64,000 bases of DNA from Pseudomonas sp. ICMP22404. Lineage in GTDB: Bacteria > Pseudomonadota > Gammaproteobacteria > Pseudomonadales > Pseudomonadaceae. Made by a program: the position numbers and the translations under genes. The stretch lies in assembly GCF_006227205.1 (NCBI RefSeq), contig NZ_VCNG01000002.1, positions 434,001 through 498,000 of the forward strand, given 5' to 3'. Of this stretch, positions 19,401 to 29,700 are shown in pieces. Position 1 is the stretch's first letter. Each line of letters opens with the position of its first letter. The notes beneath the pieces are model-generated. The model ran no database searches, was not told where the DNA came from, and saw nothing but the letters and a program-made list of their open reading frames with translations.

Positions 19401-22400
19401 TGAGGATGCCGTGCTCCTCGCGATGGCTGTCGAGGTTGCCCAACCAGCGAATGGCGACCGCTGCCGCCGGCAGATCGCGCAGGGGCTCTTGCAGGTAAGT
19501 GTTGTCCGACAGGTAGCGCAAGGCGCCGTAGTCAACGCCTTGTTGCGGGTAGGCGCGCATCTGCGCGACCAGGGCCTGCACGCGTTGCAGCAGGCTGTCG
19601 CCTTCGGTCTGGAGGAAGTACGGCACGGCCAGATCCAGGGGGCCGAGGATGCGTGCCGGTTCGAGGTCGGCCACGGCGATGGGCGCATCGACAGGCAAGC
19701 GCTCGGTGGCGGGGCGGGTGCCTTGAACGCTCAGTGCAACCAGGCCGTCGCCGCCCAGCTCACGGCATTGTTCGACCACGGCTGCGGCCAGCAGGTTGTT
19801 CCAGTCCAGTTGCAGCACCTCGGCCACGCGTTTGAGTTCGCTGGAGGTGCTGGCGGGCAGGGCGTGTTCGACCACGCTGCTGGGTTGCTCGCTTTCCGGC
19901 AGTTGCAGCGGCTCCATGCCGGCGTATTGCAGCCAATGTTCCCAGGCGTCGTCGAGGGCATCGCTTTGGGCGTGTGCCTGCTGGTGTCGCGTCCACTGGC
20001 TGAAATCGCCGCCGGCATAGGACAGGCGGACCGGCCGGTGATACATCAGCTGTGCCAGCGCCAGGTTGAGGTCGGTGAGCAGCAGCGACCAGGATGCCTC
20101 GTCCACGCACAGCGGGTGAGCGGCCAGCAACAGGGACGGCTTGCCAGCCACGTCCAGCAGGCAGGCATGCAAGGTCTGGCCAGCATCCAGTTCAAGCGCG
20201 TCGACACCGGCCTGGGCCAGGGCTTGCAAGTGCAGCGGGTCGCACTCGGCCAGTTTCTCGTGGGCGATCAGCGGCGCCTTGGCCGAGCCCAGTACCCGTT
20301 GCTGCCATTGCCCGTCGGGCAACGCTTTGAGTGCCAGGCGCAGGGCCTGGTGGTGTTGCTGCAAGGCGCTGATCGCCTGGCCCAGCAAGTCGCTGTCGAT
20401 GACCTGGGCCAGCGCCACGCAGCGCCAGGTGGCCTCGAGCGGGCCCTGTTGCAGGCGTGCCCGTTGGCCGGCGCCCAGTGGCAGCTCGTAACCGTTGGCA
20501 AGGTTTTCCGCCACCCCCTGGCTGGCATCGGCACCCAGTACCCGGGCGATGTCGGCGATGGTGCGGTTTTCGAACAACTGCCGAGGCGTGAGCTTCAGTC
20601 CCTGCTGGTTGGCGCGGGCGATGATCTGCAAGTTGATGATCGAGTCCCCCCCCAGCGCGAAGAAGTTGTCGTGCACACCCACCCGTTCAAGCTTGAGAAC
20701 GTCCTGCCAGATGTCGGCCAGCAGTGCTTCGACTTCGTTGCGCGGGGCGACATGGCTGGCGCTGTCGTCGGTGGGTTTCTGTGGTGTCGGCAAGCGCTGC
20801 ACGTCGACTTTGCCATTGCGGGTGAGGGGCAGTTCGTCGAGGGTGATGAAGTGCGCCGGCACCATGTAGTCCGGCACGCGGGCGCTGAGGTCGTTGCGCA
20901 GCTTGGCGGGTGAGATCGATTGGCTGGCGACCAGCCAGGCCACCAGGCGTGGGCTGCCGTCCAGTTCGACGACGCGCACCAGTGCCTGCTCGATCAGCGG
21001 TGACAGGCGCTTGATCTGCGCCTCGACTTCGCCCAGCTCCAGGCGGTTGCCACGGATCTTCACCTGGCTGTCGACTCGGCCAAGGAACGCGATTTGACCG
21101 TCGACTTGCCAGCGCACGCGGTCGCCGGTGCGGTACCAGCGCTGTTCGTTCGCATCGACATGGAAGCGTTCGGCGGTGAGGTCGTCCCGGTGCAGGTAAC
21201 CCCGGGCCAGGGCGCCGCTGATCAGCAGCTCACCGGACACGCCGATGGCGGCCAGGCGACCATTGCCATCGACCACCTGCAGTTGACGGTTCGGCAGCGG
21301 CCGGCCGAGAGCGATGCTGCGCAGGCCCGCCGGCAGTTCGGTCGCGATGGCGCCGACGGTCGCTTCACTCGGGCCATAGTGGTTGAACACCTTCAAGCCC
21401 GGTGCCAGGCGGTTCACCTGTTCCAGCAGCGCCGGGCTGAGGGCGTCGCCACCGAACACCAGCAGCGCGCGGGGCAGCAGGCGGGCATCGGGCAGTGCCT
21501 GCAACAGGCCGGCGAGGTGGCTTGGGGTGATTTTCAGCACATCCACCGGATGCTGGTCGAAGAGTTCGGCCAGTGCCAGTGGGCTGAAACCGCTGTCTTC
21601 ATCCACCAGCAACAGGCTGGCGCCGCTGCACAGCGCACCGAACAGTTGGGTATGGCCGAGGTCGGCGGCGATGCTCGACAGCAAGCCGTAGCGGGCGGCC
21701 GCTGGCGGGTTGAGCACGGCTTGCACCGCCGTCAGGTAGTCGACGATGGACCGGTGCTCGACCACCACACCCTTGGGCGTGCCGGTGGAGCCCGAGGTGT
21801 AGATCACGTAGGCGGCATCGCTCGGGCTGTGGGCCACGGCGGGTGGCACGTCTGGCTGGGCGGCGATGGCCTGGGCCTGTTCGGTCAGCCATAGCGTCGG
21901 TGTGTGCTCGGCCAGGCCCTTGAGCAGCGGCGAAGGGCTGGCGCCGATCAACAGCGCGGCGCGGCTGTCTACCAGCACGTCAGCCAGGCGGCCGGCGGGC
22001 TGCTTGATGTCCAGCGGCAGATACGCCGCGCCGGCCTTGAGGGTGGCGAGCAGGGCAATGACGAAATCGGCACTGCGCTCCATGGCCAGGGCGACCACGC
22101 TGTCGTGGCCGATGCCCTGGGCGCGCAGGTATTGGCTGAGGCGGTTGGCCTGTTTATCGAGTTCACGGTAGGTCAGTGCCACCTGGCGATCGCGTACCGC
22201 CAGTTGTTCGGGGTATGCGGCTACTTGCTGTTCGAAACGCTGGTGCAGGCAGTCCTGGGATACCGGCAGTTGCGCGCCGAGCCCTTGTACCAACAACTGC
22301 TGGCGTTCTTCCAGGCTCAGCCACTCGAGTTCGTTGACCCGGCACTGGGCTTGCGCCGTCATCGCCAACAGAATCGCGCGCAACTGTGCGGACAACACCG

Positions 22401-23676
22401 CGACCTCGGCGTCGCTGAAGCGGCTGCGGTCGTAGCTGATCAGGTAGTGCAACTGTTTGTCCGGCATCACGATCAGCGACAGCGGGAAGTGGTTGCGACC
22501 CTGGGTCAGGGTGATGCCGTCGGCCCGCTGCTCGCTGGCCGGAGCGCTGAAGCTCAAGCCGCCGGTGTCCTGGTTCAGCGCATCGGTGACCGGGAAGTTT
22601 TCGAACACCAGGATCGAATCGAACAGCGCCTGCTCGGCGGCGATGCGCGTCATCGCCTTGAGTTTGCCCAGGGGCAGGTAGGCGTGGTGGCGCAGGTCGC
22701 TGTTGGCGTGCTGCAACTGCTGCAGCCAGTCCACCAGCGCCGGGCTGTCGGCCCACTGCACCCGCAGCGGCAGGGTGTTGATGAACAGCCCGACGGTGCT
22801 GTCGACCGCGGCCAGGTTCTCCGGGCGGCCGGCGACGGTGACGCCGTAGACTACGTCGTCACGTCCGGCGTGTTGGCCCAGCAGCAATGCCCAGGCGCCC
22901 TGGATCAAGGTATTGATGGTCAGGTCGTGGCGACGGGCGAACTGTGACAGCTGCTCGGTTTCGCTGTCATCCAGCAGGCTTTCCCGCTCGGCGAAAGGCG
23001 CTCCAGCAGGCGCGGCCTCGCGCACGGCAAAGCTGGGCAGCGGGGTCGGTTCGCTGAGGTCCTGCAACTGCTCGCGCCAGAAGCCTTCGGTGGCTGCCAT
23101 GTCCTGCTCCGCCAGCCAGGCGATGTAGTCGCGGTAGGCGCGGGTCGGTGGCAGGTGGGCGGGGCGGCCATGGGCTTGCTCGTAGTAGAGCGCCAGCCAT
23201 TCCTGCACCGCGATGCCGACGCTCCAGCCGTCCATGAGGATGTGATGGAAGGTCCAGATCAGGTGCCAGCGCTCGGGTGCCAGGCGCACCAGGCAGACGC
23301 GCATCAGTGGCGATTCATTCAGCTCCAGGGGTTGCGCCCGTTGCTCCAGACCCAGTTGTTCCAGGGCGGCCTGTGGGTCTGCGCGGTCCTGCCAGTCCAG
23401 TTCGGTCAGGGGCAGGTCGACGTCCTGCTGCACCACCTGATAGGCGTCGTCCAGCTCTTCCCAGAGAAACGCGCTGCGCAGCACGGCGTGGCGCTGTATC
23501 AGCGCCTGCCAGGCACCGCGAAAGGCGTTGAGTTGCAGCGGGCCGTTCATTTCCAGGCTCAATTGCTGGTAGTACACCCGCGAATCCGGTTCAAAGACAC
23601 TGTGAAACAACAGGCCGTGCTGGGTCGGCGAAAGGGAGTAGATGTCTTCGATGTTGTTCATGCTTGCTTGGTCCAT
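13456..23676 (-). CDS. NRPS: C-A(Asp)-T-pseudoE-C-A(Dab)-T-C-beta-hydroxylase
   Basis: The product is 3406 residues. Module 1 has C (HHILMDGW, about 145), an A domain with code DLTKVGHVGK (Asp) and T (LGGDSIINL, about 1010). Next is an epimerase-like domain whose HHxxxD reads HPLCVD (about 1190) and whose other motifs are lost. Module 2 has C (HHILTDAW), an A domain with code DIWELTADDK (Dab) and T (IGGHSLLAT, about 2520). A third C domain (HHIATDAW, about 2720) has no A domain of its own. A TauD-like Fe(II)/2-oxoglutarate dioxygenase occupies about 3070-3390, with HNESSH and distal VAHARDPF as metal ligands. C-terminal fusion is the arrangement known for interface-associated aspartyl beta-hydroxylases, and it should act on the Asp of the next protein. 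The first C follows an E domain and is probably a DCL type. Confidence 0.92.
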   Translation of the reverse strand: MDQASMNNIEDIYSLSPTQHGLLFHSVFEPDSRVYYQQLSLEMNGPLQLNAFRGAWQALIQRHAVLRSAFLWEELDDAYQVVQQDVDLPLTELDWQDRADPQAALEQLGLEQRAQPLELNESPLMRVCLVRLAPERWHLIWTFHHILMDGWSVGIAVQEWLALYYEQAHGRPAHLPPTRAYRDYIAWLAEQDMAATEGFWREQLQDLSEPTPLPSFAVREAAPAGAPFAERESLLDDSETEQLSQFARRHDLTINTLIQGAWALLLGQHAGRDDVVYGVTVAGRPENLAAVDSTVGLFINTLPLRVQWADSPALVDWLQQLQHANSDLRHHAYLPLGKLKAMTRIAAEQALFDSILVFENFPVTDALNQDTGGLSFSAPASEQRADGITLTQGRNHFPLSLIVMPDKQLHYLISYDRSRFSDAEVAVLSAQLRAILLAMTAQAQCRVNELEWLSLEERQQLLVQGLGAQLPVSQDCLHQRFEQQVAAYPEQLAVRDRQVALTYRELDKQANRLSQYLRAQGIGHDSVVALAMERSADFVIALLATLKAGAAYLPLDIKQPAGRLADVLVDSRAALLIGASPSPLLKGLAEHTPTLWLTEQAQAIAAQPDVPPAVAHSPSDAAYVIYTSGSTGTPKGVVVEHRSIVDYLTAVQAVLNPPAAARYGLLSSIAADLGHTQLFGALCSGASLLLVDEDSGFSPLALAELFDQHPVDVLKITPSHLAGLLQALPDARLLPRALLVFGGDALSPALLEQVNRLAPGLKVFNHYGPSEATVGAIATELPAGLRSIALGRPLPNRQLQVVDGNGRLAAIGVSGELLISGALARGYLHRDDLTAERFHVDANEQRWYRTGDRVRWQVDGQIAFLGRVDSQVKIRGNRLELGEVEAQIKRLSPLIEQALVRVVELDGSPRLVAWLVASQSISPAKLRNDLSARVPDYMVPAHFITLDELPLTRNGKVDVQRLPTPQKPTDDSASHVAPRNEVEALLADIWQDVLKLERVGVHDNFFALGGDSIINLQIIARANQQGLKLTPRQLFENRTIADIARVLGADASQGVAENLANGYELPLGAGQRARLQQGPLEATWRCVALAQVIDSDLLGQAISALQQHHQALRLALKALPDGQWQQRVLGSAKAPLIAHEKLAECDPLHLQALAQAGVDALELDAGQTLHACLLDVAGKPSLLLAAHPLCVDEASWSLLLTDLNLALAQLMYHRPVRLSYAGGDFSQWTRHQQAHAQSDALDDAWEHWLQYAGMEPLQLPESEQPSSVVEHALPASTSSELKRVAEVLQLDWNNLLAAAVVEQCRELGGDGLVALSVQGTRPATERLPVDAPIAVADLEPARILGPLDLAVPYFLQTEGDSLLQRVQALVAQMRAYPQQGVDYGALRYLSDNTYLQEPLRDLPAAAVAIRWLGNLDSHREEHGILTGVEAANPLAASACPLTLDAWWQDDCLHLRSQGGLAATWAPRLMQRLSELARLHSATDLRPASQAFPLCHTQATTLAAEPLDWSNIEDVYPLSSMQQGMLLHTLLQPHSGIYLMQQRYSWDGVLQRPAMEAAWQLFLQRHPMMRTAFWWQEDHEPLQCVYRQTHRAFDWQDLRHLDEEQQRLAMDQALEAQRLQGFDMACAPLTHLRVFQLDERRFAVVRSFHHILTDAWCFGLLMEDLLAIYQALVRQEPVARPRLRSFRGYMSWLERHDMAAAHAFWQAEMAGFSEPTPLHVDSPVARPEQAPEQVGDFDQTLSIAQTQRLQQLCQQYQLTPNTWIQGAWALLLSRYSGNRDVLFGVTVAGRPTDLAGVEEMVGLFINSLPLRVDVDPEAPVADWLQALLSHNAQLREHESASLVDIQRCSEVPRGQQLFDSLVVFENAPLDISSVQLDAFSIDIYEDRVHTNFPMTVVLYPGDRLGIRLSYDSQRFSTDTVQRMLGHLVQLLSSMLDQPQAPLGSLHMLPEAERQQLQIECNRSAVDFPLERGYAALFADQVQRRAQHLAAVCQGQSLTYAELDRRANAIAHSLQASGAGPETLVALFAERGLALLTMMIATLKVGAAFQALDIQQPPARLAELLNLGEAPLLLVCESAAATLDNVLPQLRRQPTCLIAQALWQSGAPAPVSYAHTPDQLAYVIFTSGSTGTPKGVMVEQRGMLNNMFGKVPSLGLGEHDRIAQTASAAFDICVWQFLAAPLFGATVHILPDAQAHDPVALLDAVQEHGLTLLETVPALIRGMLQESQAHHNLASLRWLLPTGEALPPALARDWFARFPAIPLMNAYGPAECSDDVAFHPITEAPTDDCLHMPIGKPTANNQVFVLDSELRMVPLGVPGELCIGGVGVGRGYLRDPQRTQEAFVPHPFQADARLYRSGDIGRMRADGVIEYLGRRDQQVKIRGHRIELGEIENRLMQHPAVDSAAVLALPDARGALQLVAWYVLDSAADLGGESAQQVLSAYLGTQLAHYMVPARWLALEQLPLNANGKVDRRALAAKGVPQAESADELCVAPRTATEQVLAELWQEILGLDSVGVHDDFFAIGGHSLLATQVLSRIRRRLNVSLPLRTLFERGTLEQLATAVDRQRDAQVVAEGDNEIALAPRHQPLPLSYAQQRLWFLDRFEGPSAAYNMSTVVRLRGALDIPALQAALQTVLERHESLRTAFHLNGDQPCQVISPAPRVDLTPTELAQLTDEAQADTLQRLIDEQASTPFDLQQAPMLRANLLRLGTDDHVLQLVLHHIATDAWSMGILVQELIIGYQAYTSGSTPTLPVLPIQYADYAHWQRSEAQQHLLARAIDYWRRQLDGAPTLIPLPLDYPRPARPDYQGAALEQRFTPAQTQVLKAYAQAQRATLFMVLLNAFNSLMQRATGANDFIVGTDLANREHPALEHLIGFFVNVLPIRARLTEGDTFDARLQRLREDCLSAFQHQQVPFDKLVEELQPPRTPGVNPLVQVLFVMQNTPSGNANLPDLEVEHLVPRQESSKFDLAVFVEEDEEQGLNVRWVYRTSVLQEATVRRFEQGFESLVEQIAVSGQALDNWSWRLEEGQGSTAPALPDSPADDATARSARKLSKLSKLKQTRATAVSQLAHEQVRSRSLIPGQPLPLVIEPLLGDLDPVHWALQAREWINGQLRTHGGLLFRGFNLPDAAAFEQFAQAIEPDLYGTYGDLPKNTSGKNIYHSTPYPEQHMILFHNESSHLPQWPRKQWFYCETPSPVGGCTPIVDCRQVLARLPNDIVTRLKTHGLLYVRHFTDKLDVRWQDFFKTEQREEVERQCRASGMRWEWLGADNLRIAQHCPAIVEHPETGELSFFNQVQLHHTACLEPEVRSNLINLFGPEHLPRNVYYGDGSVIEDAVMDVIGAAYEDCAVRFTWQKGDMVMLDNMLVAHARDPFEGERKICVAMGQMMRREELKEHLPEAQALPVAEVQA
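19206..20496 (-). other. Degenerate epimerase-like domain inside NRPS (boundaries approximate)
   Basis: The domain spans about residues 1060-1490 of the 3406-residue NRPS, directly after the Asp-loading T domain. The E-domain layout is recognisable (GVDYGALRYLS and IRWLGNLD match late E motifs), but the second catalytic His is Pro (AHPLCVDEASW). The conserved E-x-HGR motif reads SVQGTR, and VGWFTT is gone. It cannot epimerise by the known mechanism. Its position suits a docking role for a stand-alone hydroxylase, which is inference. Confidence 0.75.
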
Positions 23677-23752
23677 TTCAAAGGCTTGAAAACAGTGGGT
23701 GTCGGGCTGGCGCCGCGGTGGTCAGGCAGTGACCCCGCGGCGGCTGCGCCAC

Positions 23753-26700
23753 TCACTGGCTTTGGGAGTTCGGTTTGGTCTTGAGCTTGCCCAGCAGTTT
23801 GTCCAGGGACTTCTGGTTCAGCGCCTTGGCGAGCGGGAAGTCCGAGGGCATCAGCGCGCCGGCCTGCGGATCGAGGCAGTGCTCGACCAGCGCTTGCAGG
23901 TGCTCCAACAGGCGAGCGGGCAAGCGGCTGTCGGCCTCCGGCGTGACGCTGTGCCATTCGACACGCAACACGCCGTCCTCCAGCCACGCCACCACTTCGC
24001 GAGCATGGGTCACCCGGTTGGCCGGCGACACGTCCGACGGTGGGGTCAGGCTGCTGGCGCGCAACCAGCCCTCGGGCGTCTGCTCATGTCCGAGGTAGTT
24101 GAACAGCACATCGCCATGACTGGCCGGAAGTTCACCCCGTTGACGCAGCAAGCCGTAGCCAAGGCCCTGGCCCGGCACGGCACGCAAGGCTTCCTTGGCG
24201 TTGCGCACCTGGTCGCCATGGGCGCCGCTGGCGCTGACGCGCAACGGGAACAGCGTGGTGAACCAGCCAACCGTGCGGCTGACGTCCAGGCCGTCGAAAG
24301 GCGCATCGCGGCCATGGCGCTCCAGATCCACGACGATGTCACTGCGATCTTCGGTTTCCGCCAGGGTCGCGGCGAGGGCGGCGATCAGCAGTTCTTCCGG
24401 TTGCGTGCGGTACGCTGCGTGGGACTCGGTTAGCCATTGGTGGGTGCGGGTGACCTCCCAACGGGCCGACAGGGTCCGGCGCTCGGCCACGGTGGCAACC
24501 GGCGGCCGGTTCACGCTGATCTGAGTGCTCCAGTAGCGCTGTTCGCCCGCTACCTTGGCGGCGTGGGCATGCAGGTGCTCGGCCCACTGGCGGTAGGAGG
24601 TGGTTTTCGCCGGCAAGGTGGTTTGTTCGCCGCGCTCCAGTCCTGAATACAGCTGTTGGAAATCCTCCAGCAGCGGCGTCCAGGACACCGCATCCACCAC
24701 CAGGTGATGAGCCACCAGATACAGGCGCTGCGGTTCACCTTCCAGCAGGGCAGCGGCAAACAGGGGACCGTGTTGCAGGTCCAGGCTTTGTGCGACCTGT
24801 AGCAGTTGATCCGGGTGCTCGCAGCAAGTCATTTGCGCCGGCGCTACAGGAGCGATCCGTGCTTGCCACTGTCCGTCGACCTCGGCGAAGCGCAAGCGCA
24901 GGGCGTCGTGGTGCGCGACCAAGCGATCCAACACCGCCTGCACGATGGCTGGCTCAAGACGCCGGTCGCTGTCGGCCAGCACGGACTGGTTCCAGTGCGC
25001 GGCCTGGGGTTGCTGTTGGTCGAAGAACCACTGGTGCAAAGGCATCAGCGGCATCGTACCGGTCACTTCGCCCTGTTCGGCCTGGGTCAGCAGGGCCGTG
25101 GTCACCTGGGCCAGCGCCGCCGGGGTGGGCGAGCGGAACAGGTCCCGTGGCGTCAGCGAGTAGCCGTGTTCGCGCAGGCGTGAGATCAGCTTCAGACCGA
25201 GAATCGAATCCCCGCCCAAGGCGAAGAAACTGTCGGTGGTGCCGACCTCGCGGCCGCCGGTCAGACTTTCGCCAAGCAGCTCGCCGAACAACTGGCACAA
25301 CAGGCTTTCCAGCGCGTTGCGCGGCGCGGCGTAGTCTTTCTGGGTTTGCGGCAAGGGCAGGGCCGCCAGGGCCTTGCGGTCGATCTTGCCGTTGCTGTTG
25401 AGCGGCAGCGTCGGGACGTGGACCCACACCGCCGGCACCATGTAGGCCGGCAACTCGGCGGCGAGCAGGGTGTCGAGGCCCGATTGCGCCGCGCTGCTGC
25501 TGTAGAACGCCACCAGCCGGTTATCGATGACCAGGGTGCAGGCCCCGGTGATGGCCGGCAGGTTCAGCACCGCGGCGTCGATCTCACCGAGTTCGATACG
25601 CTGGCCGCGCAGCTTCACTTGGTGATCCAGACGTCCGAGGTATTCGATGTTGCCATCGGCCAGGAAACGGCAGCGGTCGCCGGTACGGTACAGGCGATCA
25701 CCGTCGATGAACGGGCTGGCGAGGAAGCGTTCCTCGGTCAGGTCCGGACGCTTGAGGTAACCGCGAGCGACGCCGACACCGCCGATGTACAGCTCACCGA
25801 TGCTGCCGATGGGCAGCGGTTGCAGGCTTTCGTCGAGGATGTACAGGCGCAGGTTGGCGATGGGTTTGCCGATGGGCACGATCACATCGTCCACCGAGCA
25901 GCGCCAGACCGACACGTCGATGGCCGCTTCGGTCGGGCCGTACAGGTTGACCAGTGCTGCCGGGTGTTGGCCCATGAAGCGCCGCACCAGATCCACCGGC
26001 AGCGCCTCGCCGCTGGCAAACACCTGGCGCAGGCTGCGGCAGTCGACCAGACTCGGCTCCTCGACAAAGGCGCGGAGCATCGACGGCACGAAGTGCAACG
26101 TGGTGACCTGTTCCTGCTGGATCAGCTGGCTGAGGTACGCCGGATCGCGATGACCATCGGGACGCGCGACCACCAGGGTGGCGCCGGTGATCAGCGGCCA
26201 GAAGAACTCCCACACCGAGACGTCGAAGCTGTACGGGGTTTTTTGCAGTACGCGGTCGTTCGGACCAATCGGGAACGCGTCCTGCATCCAGTACAGGCGG
26301 TTCATCAAGGCGCCGTGTTCGTTCATCACGCCTTTCGGTTGGCCGGTGGAGCCGGAGGTGTAGAGCACGTAGGCCAGGTCGCTGGCCGCGACGCTGATCG
26401 GGTCGAACGCCGGTGCCGGGTGCAGGGTGTCGAGGGTCCAGGCCTGATGCGCGCTTGGCAGGCGCGACAGCCACTGGGCCTGGGTCAGGCTGACCTTGGC
26501 GTCGGCGTCTTCGATCAGGAAGGCCAGGCGCCCGGCGGGCAGTTCCGGATCCAGCGGCAGCCAGGCGGCGCCGGCATGGACGATGCCGAGCAGGGCGACG
26601 ACCATGTCCACCGAGCGCTCCATGCACACCGGTACGATGTCATCGGTGCCGATGCCGGCTGCACGCAGGGCCCGGGCGACGGCTTGCGCCCGATTATCCA

Positions 26701-29700
26701 GCTCGGCGTAGCTCAGGCGTTGGCCTTCGAACACCAGTGCCGGGGCATTGGGGCTGAGGGCCGCTTGTTGGCTGAGGGCGGTGTGCAGGTCGGTAGGGCC
26801 GCTGTAGTGACGCTCGGTAGCGTTCCAGCGGTCCAGTTGCTGCTGATCCTGCTGCTGCGGGAACAGCTCGATCAGCGTTCGCCCAGGCGCCGCCACCAAC
26901 GCATCCAGCAGCGCACACCACTGCGCGCTCCAGCGTTGCATCGTCGACTCGTCGAACAGCGCCGCTTGGTATTCCAGCGCCAGGGTCATGTCGCTGCCGT
27001 CGTCCTGGACTTCCCAGCTCTGTTCGAACTTGGCGTCGATCACCGGCAGCGTCTGCTCTTCGACCTCCAGTCCCGGCCATTGGCTGCTGTCCACGCGGCC
27101 ATAGTTGAGGGAGAACAGCACCTGGAACAGCGGCGTGCGGTTCAGGTCGCGGTGTTGGGCGACGGCGCCGACCAGGGTGGCGAAGGGCAGGTCCGCGTGG
27201 GCCTGGGCCGCACGCAGATCGGCTTCGAGACTGGCGAGCAATTGCTCGGCCGGGGCCCGCTGGTCGACTTCGCTGCGGATCACCAGGGTGTTGACCAGGC
27301 AGGCCAGCAACGTCTGGGATTGCGGCTGATCGCGCTGGTCTGCCGGAGTGCCGAGACGAATCTCGCGCTGACCGCTGTAACGCGCCAGCAGTGCGCTCAG
27401 GGCCGAGGCTAGCACCACGTAAGTGGTGGTGCCGCGCTGACGGGCGAACTGGCGGATCGATTCGGCGCGCTGGGTGCCGAGGTTGACGATCAACTGACGG
27501 GCCCGACGATCGGCTTCGGCGCCCCGTGGATGGTCGATGGGCAGGTCGAGCTGGTAGTCGTCCTGGCCCAGGTGGTTTTTCCAGTAATCCAGGCTGTCAT
27601 TGCGTCGGGCCTGGGTGTCCGGGTGCTGTTGCCACAGGGCGAAGTCGACATAGTCGATCGCCAGCGGCGTCCAGCCCGGCGATTGCCCATCGAGGCCGGC
27701 GGCGTAAGCCTGGGTCAGCTCATCGATGAGCAACTGCATGGCCCAGCCGTCGGTGGCGCTGTGGTGCAGGCACACCAGCAACAGGCTTTCGTCGCTGTCC
27801 AGGCGTTGCAGCAGGTGCGCCCGCCAAGGCGCGGCGGCGGCCAGGTCGAACGGCGCCATCAACTCGGCTTGGGCCGTGGCGCAGGTCGCGGTCCAATCCT
27901 GTGTGGCAACGGCCGTGACCGCGAGCGCTGGCCCGTGGTCGTCGATCAGCAGTTGCGGCTCGCCCTGGACTTCGACAATCCGGCTGCGCAACACCAGGTG
28001 GCGTTGGCTGACCAGTTCGAAGGCTTCGCGCAAGACGCGGACCTGCAGCTCGCCGCGCAACGTCAGGGCGAACGGCATGTGGTACTCGCGAGAGTCCGGC
28101 ACCAGGCGGCTGAGCATCCAGAAGCGCTTCTGCGCCAGCCCCAAGGGCAGTGTCGCCGGACGCGGCTGCACGGTGATTGATTCGTCCGCTGTCGCCACGC
28201 CCAGGTAATCGGCGAGGGCCGCGACTGTCGGGCGTTCGAACACCACTGCCAACGGCAGGGAAACCCCCAGGCGTTCACGGACCCGGCTGACCAGTCGGGT
28301 CGCCAAGAGGGAATGGCCGCCGAGCTGGAAGAAGTGATCTTCGATGCCCACCGACGCGCATTCCAGCACTTCGCTGAACAACTCGCAGAGCGCGCTTTGC
28401 GTGGCAGTGCGCGGCGCGGTGTGCGGCCGGTCGCTGTGGTGTTCCGGCAGCGGGGTCGCGGTCAGGGCCTTGCGGTCGAGTTTGCCGTTGCTGTTCAGGG
28501 GCAGGCTGTCGAGCTGGACGAAGAAGCTGGGCAGCATGTGCGAGGGCAGGCTGTTGCTCAATGCGCTACGAATGACTGCCTCGTTTGCGTCACCGCACCA
28601 GAAGCTCACCAAGCGTTGGTCCAGCAGCAGGGTCGCGGCATCGCGAACGCCGCTTTGCGCCAGCAGCTCAGCGTCGATTTCGCCAAGTTCGATACGCTGG
28701 CCGCGCAGCTTCACCTGGTGATCCAGACGTCCGAGGTATTCGATGTTGCCATCGGCCAGGAAACGGCAGCGGTCACCGGTGCGGTACAGGCGATCCCCGT
28801 CGATGAACGGGCTGGCGAGGAAGCGTTCCTCGGTCAGGTCCGGGCGCTTGAGGTAACCGCGAGCGACGCCGACACCACCGATGTACAGCTCACCGATGCT
28901 GCCAATAGGCAGCGGTTGCATGTTCTCGTCGAGGATGTACAGGCGCAGGTTGGCGATGGGTTTGCCGATGGGCACGATCACATCGTCCACCGAGCAGCGC
29001 CATACCGATACGTCGATGGCCGCTTCGGTCGGACCGTACAGGTTGATCAGCGCCGTCGGGTGTTGGCCCATGAAACGCCGCACCAGATCCACTGGCAGCG
29101 CCTCGCCGCTGGCAAACACCTGGCGCAGGCTGCGGCAATCGACCAGGCTCGGCTCCTCGACAAAGGCGCGGAGCATCGACGGTACGAAGTGCAACGTCGT
29201 GACTTGTTCTTGCTGGATCAGTTGGCTGAGGTACGCCGGGTCGCGATGACCATCCGGACGGGCTACCACCAGGGTGGCGCCGGTGATCAGCGGCCAGAAG
29301 AACTCCCACACCGAGACGTCGAAGCTGTACGGGGTTTTCTGCAGCACGCGGTCGTTCGGACCAATCGGGAACGCGTCCTGCATCCAGTACAGGCGGTTCA
29401 TCAAGGCGCCGTGTTCGTTCATCACGCCTTTCGGTTGGCCGGTGGAGCCGGAGGTGTAGAGCACGTAGGCCAGGTCGCTGGCCGCGACGCTGATCGGGTC
29501 GAACGCCGGAGCCTGGGGCAGGGTGTCGAGGGTCCAGGCCTGATGGCCGGTTGGCAGGCGCGACAACCACTGCGCCTGGGTCAGGCTGACCTTGGCGTCG
29601 GCATCTTCGATCAGGAAGGCCAGGCGCCCGGCGGGCAGTTCCGGATCCAGCGGCAGCCACGCGGCGCCGGCATGGACGATGCCGAGCAGGGCGACGACCA

